Of a DNA stretch of 7,415 nt, positions 1-5,516 are shown in pieces (positions within the stretch are counted from its first letter, which is position 1; every line of letters begins with the position of its first letter). The DNA lies in contig JAJZCJ010000163.1 of assembly GCA_021846145.1 (NCBI GenBank), positions 1-7,415 on the forward strand. The letters run 5' to 3'. A program made the position numbers and the translations under genes. The notes beneath the pieces are model-generated. The model was not told the DNA's origin and made no database searches. It was given only the letters and a program-made list of their open reading frames with translations. Source of the stretch: Bacillota bacterium. GTDB taxonomy: Bacteria; Bacillota; Bacilli; Alicyclobacillales; SLC66.

Positions 1-1
1 T

Positions 2-340
2 GACGTCAACGGCGGTTACAAGGTGCTCAATCAAAGCGGCAGCTATGGCAAGTTCGATGAACGGATGTACTCCCAATTGGCGTCAGATCACCCGATTGAT
101 CTCACTCGTTACCAAGTGGCGAACGGCTACATGGGCAAAATTGGACTCATCAACTCCGGTGGCGCATCAGGTGAAAACGACTTTGCAGAAGCAGTCCGAA
201 CGGCGGTCATCAACAAACGAGCCGGCGGCATGGGTCTCATTTCCGGTCGAAAATCGTTCCAGCGTCCAATGAATGAAGGCGTAGATCTACTACATGCTAT
301 TCAGGACGTGTACCTCAGTGACGATGTGACAATTGCCTAA
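2..340 (+). CDS. Class I fructose-bisphosphate aldolase, C-terminal part (5'-truncated by window edge)
   Basis: The frame is open from base 2 to the TAA at 338-340 and gives the last 112 residues; the true start lies left of the window. The family interconverts fructose 1,6-bisphosphate with dihydroxyacetone phosphate and glyceraldehyde 3-phosphate in the cytoplasm through a Schiff base, acting in glycolysis and gluconeogenesis. Visible matches are the glycine/serine phosphate-binding stretch [10 protein letters not shown], the following [11 protein letters not shown] helix, [18 protein letters not shown] and the terminal helix with AIQDVYLS. These are typical of the archaeal-type (DhnA/FbaB-like) class I aldolases also found in many Firmicutes. 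The Schiff-base lysine lies upstream of the visible part and cannot be checked. A strong terminator begins 5 bases after the stop, so this is the last gene of its transcript. The assignment rests on remembered family patterns; the main doubt is between close members of the DhnA/FbaB superfamily. Confidence 0.88.
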   Translation, partial: DVNGGYKVLNQSGSYGKFDERMYSQLASDHPIDLTRYQVANGYMGKIGLINSGGASGENDFAEAVRTAVINKRAGGMGLISGRKSFQRPMNEGVDLLHAIQDVYLSDDVTIA

Positions 341-345
341 TTTTC

Positions 346-375
346 AAGGCGTGACTTTATGTCACGCCTTTTTTT
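346..375 (+). terminator. Intrinsic terminator after the aldolase gene
   Basis: A perfect 10-bp stem (AAGGCGTGAC at 346-355 with GTCACGCCTT at 361-370) closes a 5-base loop. The stem's two final T's and five more give a run of seven T's (369-375). It starts 5 bases after the aldolase stop codon. Confidence 0.93.
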
Positions 376-611
376 AAATAATTGGAATTCAGTCTACACT
401 TATACTACACGATCAGGCGCAACAGACCATCTATTTACGCCAATTGAGCTAGAAGTTTACTAGTTATATCTGCAATTTAAAAAGCATCATAACGGACCTT
501 TTTAATTTAAATGTATAAGATCATTATAAAAATATAGATGGCATCAAAAATTACTGAATGCAAAGCAAAGAATCAGATGCCATCATCAAGGTTATTGTCC
601 ATATATTTTCC

Positions 612-618
612 GGGGAGG
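612..618 (+). promoter_or_regulatory. Ribosome binding site that fixes the DoxD-like start
   Basis: GGGGAGG lies 9 bases before the ATG at 628. The frame is open further upstream to an ATG at 538, but that codon follows AT-rich sequence with no Shine-Dalgarno match and would add 30 residues not typical of the family, so 628 is preferred. Confidence 0.8.
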
Positions 619-627
619 TTTTATACT

Positions 628-1236
628 ATGGGTGAATATGTTAACTCAGTCACAGCAGAATTAAAAAAAAGCTGGTGGAACACCATCGTGGTAATTGTCT
701 TCACCATTGCAAGGTTGATATTTGGCTGGGCATGGTTCTTTGCAGGATGGGATAAGATGACTGTCGAACATTGGCTTTCTGATGGTAAATTTAATAGTGG
801 TGGATTAATTCAAGGCATGGTAGCAAGCATTCAACATTCACATGGTCCCGATCCACTTCATATTAACAATTTACTGGTGTGGTTGGCTAACAATATCTTC
901 CTCCACATGGGCGGCTTGGTCGACTTCTTAGTAGTCGCCCTTGAGATACTAATCGGTCTCTTTATCTTTTTTGGCTTTGGATTTGTCTGGACTATCGCAG
1001 TGGCTATTTTCCTTAATTTGCAATATATCGCTGCAGGATCAGCCAATAATTTCGGTTATCTAGTGACCGATATTATCTGGCTTCGATTCCCTAGCTATGC
1101 TAGTCTGATCGGCGTCGATGGATATATCAGATTTAAGAAAGGCCAAAATCTATTGGGTTTTGCAGGTGTCAGTAAGTATAGAGATTCGAATCACACTGGC
1201 AGCGGCGGAAGCTACGGCGCATCTAGCAAAATTTAA
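628..1236 (+). CDS. DoxD/DoxX-like membrane protein (thiosulfate:quinone oxidoreductase small-subunit-like)
   Basis: A 202-residue membrane protein. Hydrophobic segments lie at about residues 17-42 (rich in Trp: FGWAWFFAGWDKM), 98-116, 118-137 and 144-166. The Trp/Gly-rich first segment, the loop SHGPDPLHINN, then GGLVDFLVVALEILIGL and NLQYIAAGSANNFGYL match the DoxD/DoxX pattern as I know it. In Acidianus, DoxD is a subunit of thiosulfate:quinone oxidoreductase, which couples thiosulfate oxidation to tetrathionate with quinone reduction at the membrane. Single DoxX-family proteins in bacteria are often of unknown role, so the enzyme activity is inference. No DoxA partner is visible here. The C-terminal tail (about 185-202) is Ser/Gly-rich and polar. 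The gene stands alone: 287 bases of intergenic sequence precede it and a bidirectional terminator follows. The start at 628 is chosen for its GGGGAGG ribosome site. Confidence 0.82.
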   Translation: MGEYVNSVTAELKKSWWNTIVVIVFTIARLIFGWAWFFAGWDKMTVEHWLSDGKFNSGGLIQGMVASIQHSHGPDPLHINNLLVWLANNIFLHMGGLVDFLVVALEILIGLFIFFGFGFVWTIAVAIFLNLQYIAAGSANNFGYLVTDIIWLRFPSYASLIGVDGYIRFKKGQNLLGFAGVSKYRDSNHTGSGGSYGASSKI

Positions 1237-1247
1237 TAATGTTTCAC

Positions 1248-1289
1248 AAAAAATATCTACAGTCCTTCCCTAGGCTGTAGATATTTTTT
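1248..1289. terminator. Bidirectional intrinsic terminator between convergent genes
   Basis: A 12-bp perfect stem (AAATATCTACAG at 1251-1262 with CTGTAGATATTT at 1275-1286) can be lengthened to 15 bp by the flanking A and T runs. A tracts on the left and T tracts on the right supply U runs for transcripts from both sides. It serves the DoxD-like gene (stop at 1236) and the histidine kinase gene on the other strand (stop at 1305). Confidence 0.92.
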
Positions 1290-1304
1290 TGTCATTCTAT
1301 TGAT

Positions 1305-2150
1305 CTAGATTCCTTGACCAATAACCATCACTTTCGTACCGTTTGAGTTAGAGTCAAATGCAATAGAAGCACCAATTTCGTATGCACGACTTGTGATGAT
1401 ATTAATTCCATGTTGTTGCTGTGAAATGGTTTGGATATTAAATCCTATCCCGTTATCTTCAACGATAAACGTCCAATTATTTTTTTCTTTTTTATCCCAA
1501 TCAAGTGTCACTGACACTTTTGTTGCTTGAGAATGTTTCAAAATATTAGCCAATGTTTCTTGTAGAATTCCAAACAGCTGTACTTGTTTTTTTGCTGACA
1601 GTTCACTTGCGTTGGTGGGAAAGTGAAAAGTCCATTCAATTTGATTAACAGTTAATATTTTTTCTAAATAAGACCGAATTTTTGACTCAAAATTTTGATC
1701 AACAGTAATCTGTGTGCGCAAGCTAAAAATGGAATTCCTAATACTTTCGTCCATTTCGCGTAATGACATCAATACTTGATTCAATTTATCCATTAATTCT
1801 CTGTCATCGTATATTTTCGCGATTTCTCTTGTAGCGTTGAGCTGCACACCCGAGTAAAAAATGGACTGGGCAATTTGATCGTGTAGTGCACGAGCAATGC
1901 TTTCACGTTCTTCCAATGCTGCCCGTGAAGCTCTTTCATGGCTCAAAGCCTGTTCCGCCTTAATCAGTCGTTGTACTAACGTTCGCGAAACGATGGCGAT
2001 TACAACAGCGTCGATCAACGGAGTCAACCAATTCCCTACATCCATAGGAAGAACGCTAAGCAGCAAAGCGGTATGTCTGATTAGCTCAAATAACCCAATA
2101 ATCAGTGCAGGCATAATGATGAGAATCCACTTGATCCGAGTTGTTGTCAT
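1305..2150 (-). CDS. Sensor histidine kinase, HisKA_3 (NarL/LiaS-type) family
   Basis: A 281-residue two-component sensor kinase that would autophosphorylate on histidine and pass phosphate to a NarL-type response regulator. Two hydrophobic segments (about residues 7-33 and 40-57) with almost no extracellular loop suggest an intramembrane-sensing type with no separate input domain. A short coiled-coil linker (about 58-85) leads to the HisKA_3 box ERESIARALHDQIAQSIF with the phosphoacceptor His90. The HATPase domain shows an N box (QETLANILKHSQA, Asn202), a G1 box (VEDNGIGF, 230-237), a later HGINIITSRAYEIGA stretch and the closing GTKVMV. Start ATG at 2148-2150 has AGGAG about 9 bases upstream on the minus strand. 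No response regulator lies next to it in the window: it is convergent with the DoxD-like gene and divergent from the coat gene, so it appears orphan. Its signal is unknown. It is more AT-rich than the genes to its right. Confidence 0.93.
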   Translation of the reverse strand: MTTTRIKWILIIMPALIIGLFELIRHTALLLSVLPMDVGNWLTPLIDAVVIAIVSRTLVQRLIKAEQALSHERASRAALEERESIARALHDQIAQSIFYSGVQLNATREIAKIYDDRELMDKLNQVLMSLREMDESIRNSIFSLRTQITVDQNFESKIRSYLEKILTVNQIEWTFHFPTNASELSAKKQVQLFGILQETLANILKHSQATKVSVTLDWDKKEKNNWTFIVEDNGIGFNIQTISQQQHGINIITSRAYEIGASIAFDSNSNGTKVMVIGQGI

Positions 2151-2376
2151 GATAATTTCTCCTAGATCGAATTTACTTTAAAAAGTATACAATTTCGAAT
2201 ATCAATTTGCACCATCATCCAGTTGTGCGGTGAAAAATGTCCTCACCATAGTTGACAAACCTGTAGAGAACCTGATGAGACCCTAATCACGGTTGCTAAA
2301 AATGGTGGGATAACCACGGTTATTCGTCTCTTTCAATGGATCAGAACGCTGCATTTATTACATTATTACAGACCAA

Positions 2377-2382
2377 AGGAGG
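2377..2382 (+). promoter_or_regulatory. Ribosome binding site that fixes the CotX-like start
   Basis: AGGAGG lies 8 bases before the GTG at 2391 but only 2 bases before the in-frame TTG at 2385. The spacing makes GTG 2391 the likely start. Confidence 0.85.
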
Positions 2383-2390
2383 AATTGGCC

Positions 2391-2798
2391 GTGGGCAACC
2401 CGGTAGGCAAGCACGTTTGCCACCATCGCAAGCCGCATCGAAGAGTAAAAGCAACGACATTACAACGAATTGAACAGCGTGCGGCACAATCTGAGACAGA
2501 AGCGATTCTCATCAAAGATTCCAATAACATCACGGTGGCGCAAACAGAAAATCAAACGTTGTATTTGGCGCAATTAGCTTTGGAAGGCTCGCTGCAGGCA
2601 ATCATCATGTTAGGCAATAAGTACGAGGTGGATACTAAAGCCCTAGAAGATATCATCCAACGCGTAAGGCAACACAGCACGGAAACAGTGCGTGTCATCA
2701 ACAGCACCGAAATCACCATCACACAGACCGAGACCCAATACGCCGCCATTTTGCAGCTGGCGATCGAACTACTCGCGCAAATCGTCGTAAAATTGTAG
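2391..2798 (+). CDS. Spore coat protein of the CotX/CotV family, two repeats
   Basis: A 135-residue protein with two copies of the Coat_X-type repeat. Repeat 1 (about residues 39-76) contains ILIKDSNNITVAQTENQT followed by an Ala/Leu/Ile-rich helix; repeat 2 (about 98-135) contains VRVINSTEITITQTETQY followed by LQLAIELLAQIVVKL, which ends the protein. The 'I-K/N-D/S-x-x-x-I-T-V-x-Q-T-E-T/N-Q' pattern matches CotX/CotV, insoluble outer-coat or crust proteins of Bacillus-type endospores that assemble in the mother cell. The N-terminus (KHVCHHRKPHRR, about 8-19) is short, basic and rich in His, unlike the acidic heads of many CotX proteins. Initiation is at GTG after a consensus AGGAGG. Expression late in the mother cell (SigK) would be expected for the family, but I see no convincing SigK promoter. 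The gene stands alone between divergent and convergent neighbours. Confidence 0.85.
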   Translation: MGNPVGKHVCHHRKPHRRVKATTLQRIEQRAAQSETEAILIKDSNNITVAQTENQTLYLAQLALEGSLQAIIMLGNKYEVDTKALEDIIQRVRQHSTETVRVINSTEITITQTETQYAAILQLAIELLAQIVVKL

Positions 2799-2821
2799 GT
2801 GGTGAAACGATAGATTGTGGA

Positions 2822-2850
2822 GACGGTCAATACTACCCAGGTTGACCGTC
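2822..2850 (+). terminator. Stem-loop downstream of the CotX-like gene
   Basis: A perfect 9-bp stem (GACGGTCAA at 2822-2830 with TTGACCGTC at 2842-2850) closes an 11-base loop, 23 bases after the coat gene stop. No T run follows, so it may be a weak terminator or an mRNA-stabilising 3' hairpin. Confidence 0.55.
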
Positions 2851-2926
2851 AGTTATATCCACCAATCCAGGCACTTCCAAGTCGCCTAATTATAACTGTC
2901 GCCGTGTGAACCTTTGGTTGAAACCG

Positions 2927-2944
2927 TTACAGTCATAACTGTAA
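2927..2944. terminator. Small hairpin between CotX-like and SDR genes
   Basis: A 7-bp perfect stem (TTACAGT / ACTGTAA) with a 4-base loop lies 12 bases past the end of the SDR gene on the minus strand. No clear T run follows on either strand. A role in 3'-end formation is only a guess. Confidence 0.25.
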
Positions 2945-2956
2945 AACATCTTCCAT

Positions 2957-3712
2957 TTAGGATTTTGGCCCTCCAGCCACGTAAATTATTTGCCCCGATA
3001 CAAAACTAGCTTCATCACTGGCAAGAAAATTGACAACATTCGCGATATCATCAGGAACACCAACTCGCCGCAACGGAATTTCTTTAGCGGCTAATTCCTT
3101 GAATTGTTCCGAATCCATTCCGACACGTTCTGCTGTAGCCTTTGTCATTTCAGTATCGACAAAACCAGGAGCGACGGCATTAACATTGATATTAAACTGG
3201 CCAAGTTCAATGGCCAAGGTTTTGGTAAGTCCTTGTATCCCCGCCTTCGCCGAGGCATAATTCGCCTGTCCCCGATTGCCGAGCGCAGAGGTGCTACTCA
3301 CATTGACGATTTTTCCATACTTCTGAGCCACCATGTACTTTTGTACGGCACGACTGCACAAGAAGTGGCCTTTTAAATGAACATTAATCACCATATCCCA
3401 ATCTTCTTCTGTCATCTTAAATAATAGATTGTCGCGAAGAATCCCCGCATTATTCACGAGTATATGAATACCACCTAGATCGTGAACAATTCGCTCCACC
3501 GCATCATTAACTTGATTAGCATTAGAAACATCACATCCAACCGCAATCGCAGTACCACCAGTACCTCTAATCGCAGCTACTGTCTCTTGGCAAACATCCT
3601 CGCTTAAATCTACCACCGCAATGCTTGCCCCGGATTTTGCCAATCGCTTCGCCGTCGCTGCGCCAATTCCCCGCCCTGATCCTGTCACCATGGCCACACG
3701 TTGTTCTGTCAT
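2957..3712 (-). CDS. SDR-family NAD(P)-dependent oxidoreductase, FabG-like
   Basis: A 251-residue classical short-chain dehydrogenase/reductase. The Rossmann nucleotide-binding motif TGSGRGIG is at residues 10-17, NNAG at 87-90, and the catalytic tetrad is complete: Asn110, Ser139, Tyr152 and Lys156 (YASAK). PGFVDTEM follows, and the C-terminus ends SGQIIYVAGG as in FabG proteins. The closest activities are 3-oxoacyl-ACP reductase (FabG) and acetoacetyl-CoA reductase (PhaB). The gene is not beside fatty-acid synthesis or polyhydroxyalkanoate genes, so the substrate cannot be told. ATG 3712 is chosen because AGGAG lies about 11 bases upstream and the protein then begins directly before the first beta strand. 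An in-frame GTG at 3763 would add 17 untypical residues, has no ribosome site, and falls at the edge of a repeated element. The minus-strand Uma2 gene lies 108 bases upstream. Confidence 0.92.
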   Translation of the reverse strand: MTEQRVAMVTGSGRGIGAATAKRLAKSGASIAVVDLSEDVCQETVAAIRGTGGTAIAVGCDVSNANQVNDAVERIVHDLGGIHILVNNAGILRDNLLFKMTEEDWDMVINVHLKGHFLCSRAVQKYMVAQKYGKIVNVSSTSALGNRGQANYASAKAGIQGLTKTLAIELGQFNINVNAVAPGFVDTEMTKATAERVGMDSEQFKELAAKEIPLRRVGVPDDIANVVNFLASDEASFVSGQIIYVAGGPKS

Positions 3713-3763
3713 CAATTGATCCGCTCCTATGTTCGTCTTCAAAAGATCCCATGTATGTTTCAC

Positions 3764-3806
3764 TGGACTACTGTCAATTTGTGTCTAACATCTTAACAGT
3801 AGTCCA
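3764..3806. repeat. 43-bp element with 11-bp perfect terminal inverted repeats (copy 1)
   Basis: TGGACTACTGT at 3764-3774 and ACAGTAGTCCA at 3796-3806 are exact inverted repeats around a 21-base centre. The right 33 bases (3774-3806) recur at 4602-4634 with only three changes, grouped together at the third-last part of the centre. TG...CA ends are seen in IS3-type and other insertion sequences, so this could be a collapsed pair of IS ends or a very short MITE remnant. It lies between the SDR and Uma2 genes, just upstream of the SDR gene. I see no target-site duplication. Confidence 0.6.
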
Positions 3807-3820
3807 AACGTAAAAAAACC

Positions 3821-4378
3821 TTACGCAAAAATTGCACTGACGTCAATCGTCAAATCAAAGAACATAGACGGGACAAAACGTTGACCCGGTGTATACTCAG
3901 CCGTCCAGCGAAGCATTTGACCGTCATGCAAATAAACGTTGATGATCTTTTCGTCCGGTTCAATGACCCAATATTCTTGTACACCGACACGCTGATACAG
4001 ATTCAATTTGCGAACAAAATCATTCCCCGCCGTTGATGGTGACAAAATTTCCACAATCAAAACCGGAACACCGACAATTCGCTTGTCATGTCCGTATTTG
4101 CCACACATGACGAAGAAATCCGGCTGTACAATCGATTTCGTCTGGTCATTTTCTTCAAAGGTCACATCGAGCGGTGAGATATAAGGAGTACATGATTCCC
4201 CTTGTAAGTGCGTATGAAATGTCGCTGCCAGATTAAGTAGAATCGTCTGGTGCGCCGGGACAGGACCTGCCATCAAGAACGGCACACCATCGATCAGTTC
4301 CCATTGCTCAGGGCCATCCCATGTTAGATAGTCCTCGTAGGTATAAGTTTCTGTCCGATCCATTTTGGGCTTAGGCAT
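3821..4378 (-). CDS. Uma2 family (DUF820) putative endonuclease
   Basis: A 185-residue protein of the Uma2/DUF820 family, which has a PD-(D/E)XK-like nuclease fold but mostly no known biological role. Visible family features in order are YTYEDYLTWDGPEQWELIDG near the N-terminus, HQTILLNLA, VQPDFFVMCG with the conserved Pro-Asp, VPVLIVEILSPST holding the conserved Val-Glu-Ile-Leu-Ser core, and KLNLYQRVGVQEYWVIEPDEKIINVY. The Asp of QPDF, the Glu of VEIL and the Lys of RKLNLY fit the expected acidic/lysine catalytic set. The start at ATG 4378 is preferred: AAAGG lies about 9 bases upstream and the length is normal for the family. Longer in-frame starts at 4387 and 4438 add residues, and the latter sits inside a hairpin arm. 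The gene is bracketed by two copies of a 33-bp repeat, suggesting past mobility. Confidence 0.9.
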   Translation of the reverse strand: MPKPKMDRTETYTYEDYLTWDGPEQWELIDGVPFLMAGPVPAHQTILLNLAATFHTHLQGESCTPYISPLDVTFEENDQTKSIVQPDFFVMCGKYGHDKRIVGVPVLIVEILSPSTAGNDFVRKLNLYQRVGVQEYWVIEPDEKIINVYLHDGQMLRWTAEYTPGQRFVPSMFFDLTIDVSAIFA

Positions 4379-4432
4379 ACTAACCATCCTTTCGTCCCCA
4401 ATCTTCTTAAAAATTAATATACCATTTTCGTT

Positions 4433-4469
4433 ATTCATCCACCACTTACGAAGTTGGTGGTGGATGAAT
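4433..4469. repeat. 13-bp perfect inverted repeat upstream of the Uma2 gene
   Basis: ATTCATCCACCAC at 4433-4445 pairs exactly with GTGGTGGATGAAT at 4457-4469 around an 11-base spacer. No T run follows, so it is not a standard terminator. It overlaps the longest possible start of the Uma2 frame. Subterminal hairpins of this kind occur at the ends of IS200/IS605-type elements and their derivatives, but no TnpA or TnpB reading frame is present, so this link is a guess. Confidence 0.6.
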
Positions 4470-4801
4470 GCGGCAACCTACTTGTCGTCGGGCGCATGTC
4501 TCTTGAATCGCGTCCTCACCAGTTTCCATTAGATCATGTCGGTATAAAACACCACAACAGATGGAGGATTTCATCACTCTCTCGACGGCTTTAAAAGTTC
4601 TTCAATTTGTGTCTAACATCAAGACAGTAGTCCATTTTTTACTGGTCGGTTTACCTCTACTCATTGACAGGCACGAGTCGTCCTGTGTCGGCAGCAGCCT
4701 ACCACCCAGCAGCACAGCAGTTTTCCCACGTTTGCGCGTGCACACAGACAAAAGAGAAGGCCGCTTCCTGGTTTGGATAGCAGCCAATTATGGTGTGTTT
4801 A
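4470..4801. other. Gene-free stretch with repeat remnant and small hairpins
   Basis: I see no convincing protein gene here. Short open frames exist on both strands (4561-4839 + and 4602-4787 -), but neither has a ribosome site or a recognisable product. The stretch contains the second copy of the 33-bp repeat (4602-4634), a small hairpin (ACAGG...CCTGT at 4667-4686) and CAGCAG-rich sequence at 4691-4720. It reads like decayed mobile DNA. Confidence 0.5.
4602..4634. repeat. 33-bp direct repeat (copy 2 of the 3774-3806 sequence)
   Basis: This matches 3774-3806 at 30 of 33 positions in the same orientation; the three differences are consecutive (TTA in copy 1, AAG in copy 2). It keeps the ACAGTAGTCCA terminal sequence of copy 1 but not the left arm, so it looks like a single element end. 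The two copies are 828 bases apart and bracket the Uma2 gene. Confidence 0.75.
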
Positions 4802-5066
4802 CTATTCGTCGACGAGGACCCATTTCGTCCCACGATTGACTACATCCCCACGGGCGTCAAGTATATGCATATCTCCTCGGCATTCAGGGGCATAATCTCC
4901 AGCGTGCAAAATACCGTTCGGCAGGAACAAGAGCGGGTAGTCTGGCTTCAACAATAAATTGTGATTCGTTAATGAATTCAATTACTCTACCAATTCTTGT
5001 TCCAGTTATGGAATCCATACCTTCAATTCGGAAAGTGATTTCCTGGGCCTTAGCCAGAGGTTTCAT
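4802..5066 (-). pseudogene. Small unrecognised gene broken by a +1 frameshift
   Basis: ATG 5066 has AGGAGAGG 10 bases upstream on the minus strand, a strong ribosome site. The first frame (5066 to TGA at 4884) codes MKPLAKAQEITFRIEGMDS... up to about ESQFIVEA, then turns into Arg/Pro/Ala-rich sequence that does not look natural. At the same point (about 4940-4950) the +1 frame takes over with a protein-like stretch KPDYPLLFLPNG, then HAGDYAPECRGD and TKWVLVDE, ending at TAG 4802-4804. Joined, the two parts give about 88 residues with balanced composition. I do not recognise the family. The likely state is a single-base insertion that inactivated the gene; a sequencing error or a programmed shift is possible. 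If the frame is not shifted, a 60-residue product (4884-5066) would be made. Confidence 0.6.
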
Positions 5067-5102
5067 TTCTAGGTATCCTCTCCTTCTGGAGATGGCGTGT
5101 AT

Positions 5103-5149
5103 TGAAACAAAAATATCCACCATTTTATTCTGCAAGCTAGTGGATATTT
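5103..5149 (-). terminator. Intrinsic terminator on the minus strand
   Basis: AAATATCCAC at 5111-5120 and GTGGATATTT at 5140-5149 form a 10-bp perfect stem with a 19-base loop. Read on the minus strand the stem ends in ATTT followed by TTGTTT, a broken U run. It lies just downstream (minus strand) of the tRNA-Val 3'-end copy at 5175-5197 and ends 37 bases before the start of the broken small gene. It is suited to ending a transcript arriving from the right. Confidence 0.65.
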
Positions 5150-5174
5150 CCTTCCTCCGCGTTTTCTTGTTTTA

Positions 5175-5197
5175 TTGGTGCCGCTGCTAGGAATAGA
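5175..5197 (-). repeat. Degraded copy of the tRNA-Val 3' end (possible distal att site)
   Basis: This matches 7292-7314, the acceptor/T-arm end of tRNA-Val with its CCA, at 20 of 23 bases in the same orientation. The T-rich sequence next to the CCA is also similar in both copies (TTTTATT). It starts at the CCA end and fades inside the T loop, as expected for the duplicated core left by integration into a tRNA 3' end. It could instead be a remnant of a second tRNA gene. Confidence 0.6.
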
Positions 5198-5264
5198 TGA
5201 AAGTTTTAAAAATCACTTGAGTGTTGGAATCTAAAATTGACGGCATATAGTTAAAGAGTAACAA

Positions 5265-5477
5265 ATGCGCGGGGATAGAAAGATAGGTCTTTATCCCACT
5301 AAGGTTCTTAGGCGTTCCAAGGTACAGATTAGCAAGAAGGGGGCAACTCCGTGTGCAGAAGGCATATATTTATTGTACTTAGTCTTCTTTGTCATTATTA
5401 TTCTTGTTAGTAATTCTGTTATCTTGCCTGATACTGCTCTTGCATATTCTTCGAAATTAACTTTACAAAATGACTAG
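5265..5477 (+). CDS. Small hypothetical ORF with signal-peptide-like segment, possibly frame-broken
   Basis: The open frame gives 70 residues with a basic N-terminal part and one strongly hydrophobic segment (LLYLVFFVIIILV) followed by SVILPDTALAYSS, whose ALA resembles a signal peptidase site; only about 11 residues follow. The ATG at 5265 lacks a good ribosome site. A better site, AAGGGGG, lies 7 bases before a GTG at 5351 in another frame, which codes MCRRHIFIVLSL, a typical signal-peptide start. A +1 shift near 5387 would join that to FVIIILVSNSV and the ALA site. So this is either a short membrane peptide or the broken head of a secreted protein. I do not recognise the family. Confidence 0.3.
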   Translation: MRGDRKIGLYPTKVLRRSKVQISKKGATPCAEGIYLLYLVFFVIIILVSNSVILPDTALAYSSKLTLQND

Positions 5478-5495
5478 TATGACATTAAACGACTG

Positions 5496-5516
5496 GCCTA
5501 AACGTTATCGTTTGGC
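5496..5516. terminator. Hairpin overlapping the end of the HNH gene
   Basis: GCC(T)AAACG at 5496-5504 pairs with CGTTTGGC at 5509-5516 around the loop TTAT with one bulged base. It sits on the HNH stop codon (5498-5500) and 19 bases after the stop of the small plus-strand ORF. Flanking T runs are short (TTTA on the plus strand), so terminator activity is uncertain. Confidence 0.4.

Noticed and set aside
2252..2280. TTGACA as a -35 box upstream of the CotX-like gene
   Set aside because: No acceptable -10 box occurs 16-18 bases downstream, and a coat gene would be expected to use a sporulation sigma factor.
2286..2320. Short CACGGTT direct repeat upstream of the coat gene, considered as an operator
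   Set aside because: Only about 7-8 bases are shared between the two copies and there is no symmetry; this is within what chance gives.
3713..3763. Upstream GTG start for the SDR protein
   Set aside because: There is no Shine-Dalgarno match before it, and it adds residues outside the family's usual start. ATG 3712 has AGGAG upstream.
4602..4787. 61-codon open frame on the minus strand, considered as a transposase fragment
   Set aside because: The translation shows no transposase motif, and its last codons are simply the repeated 33-bp sequence. A mobile origin is possible but the reading frame itself gives no support.
4561..4839. 92-codon open frame on the plus strand
   Set aside because: It has no proper ribosome site spacing, no recognisable domain, crosses the 33-bp repeat and the small hairpin, and overlaps the end of the minus-strand broken gene.
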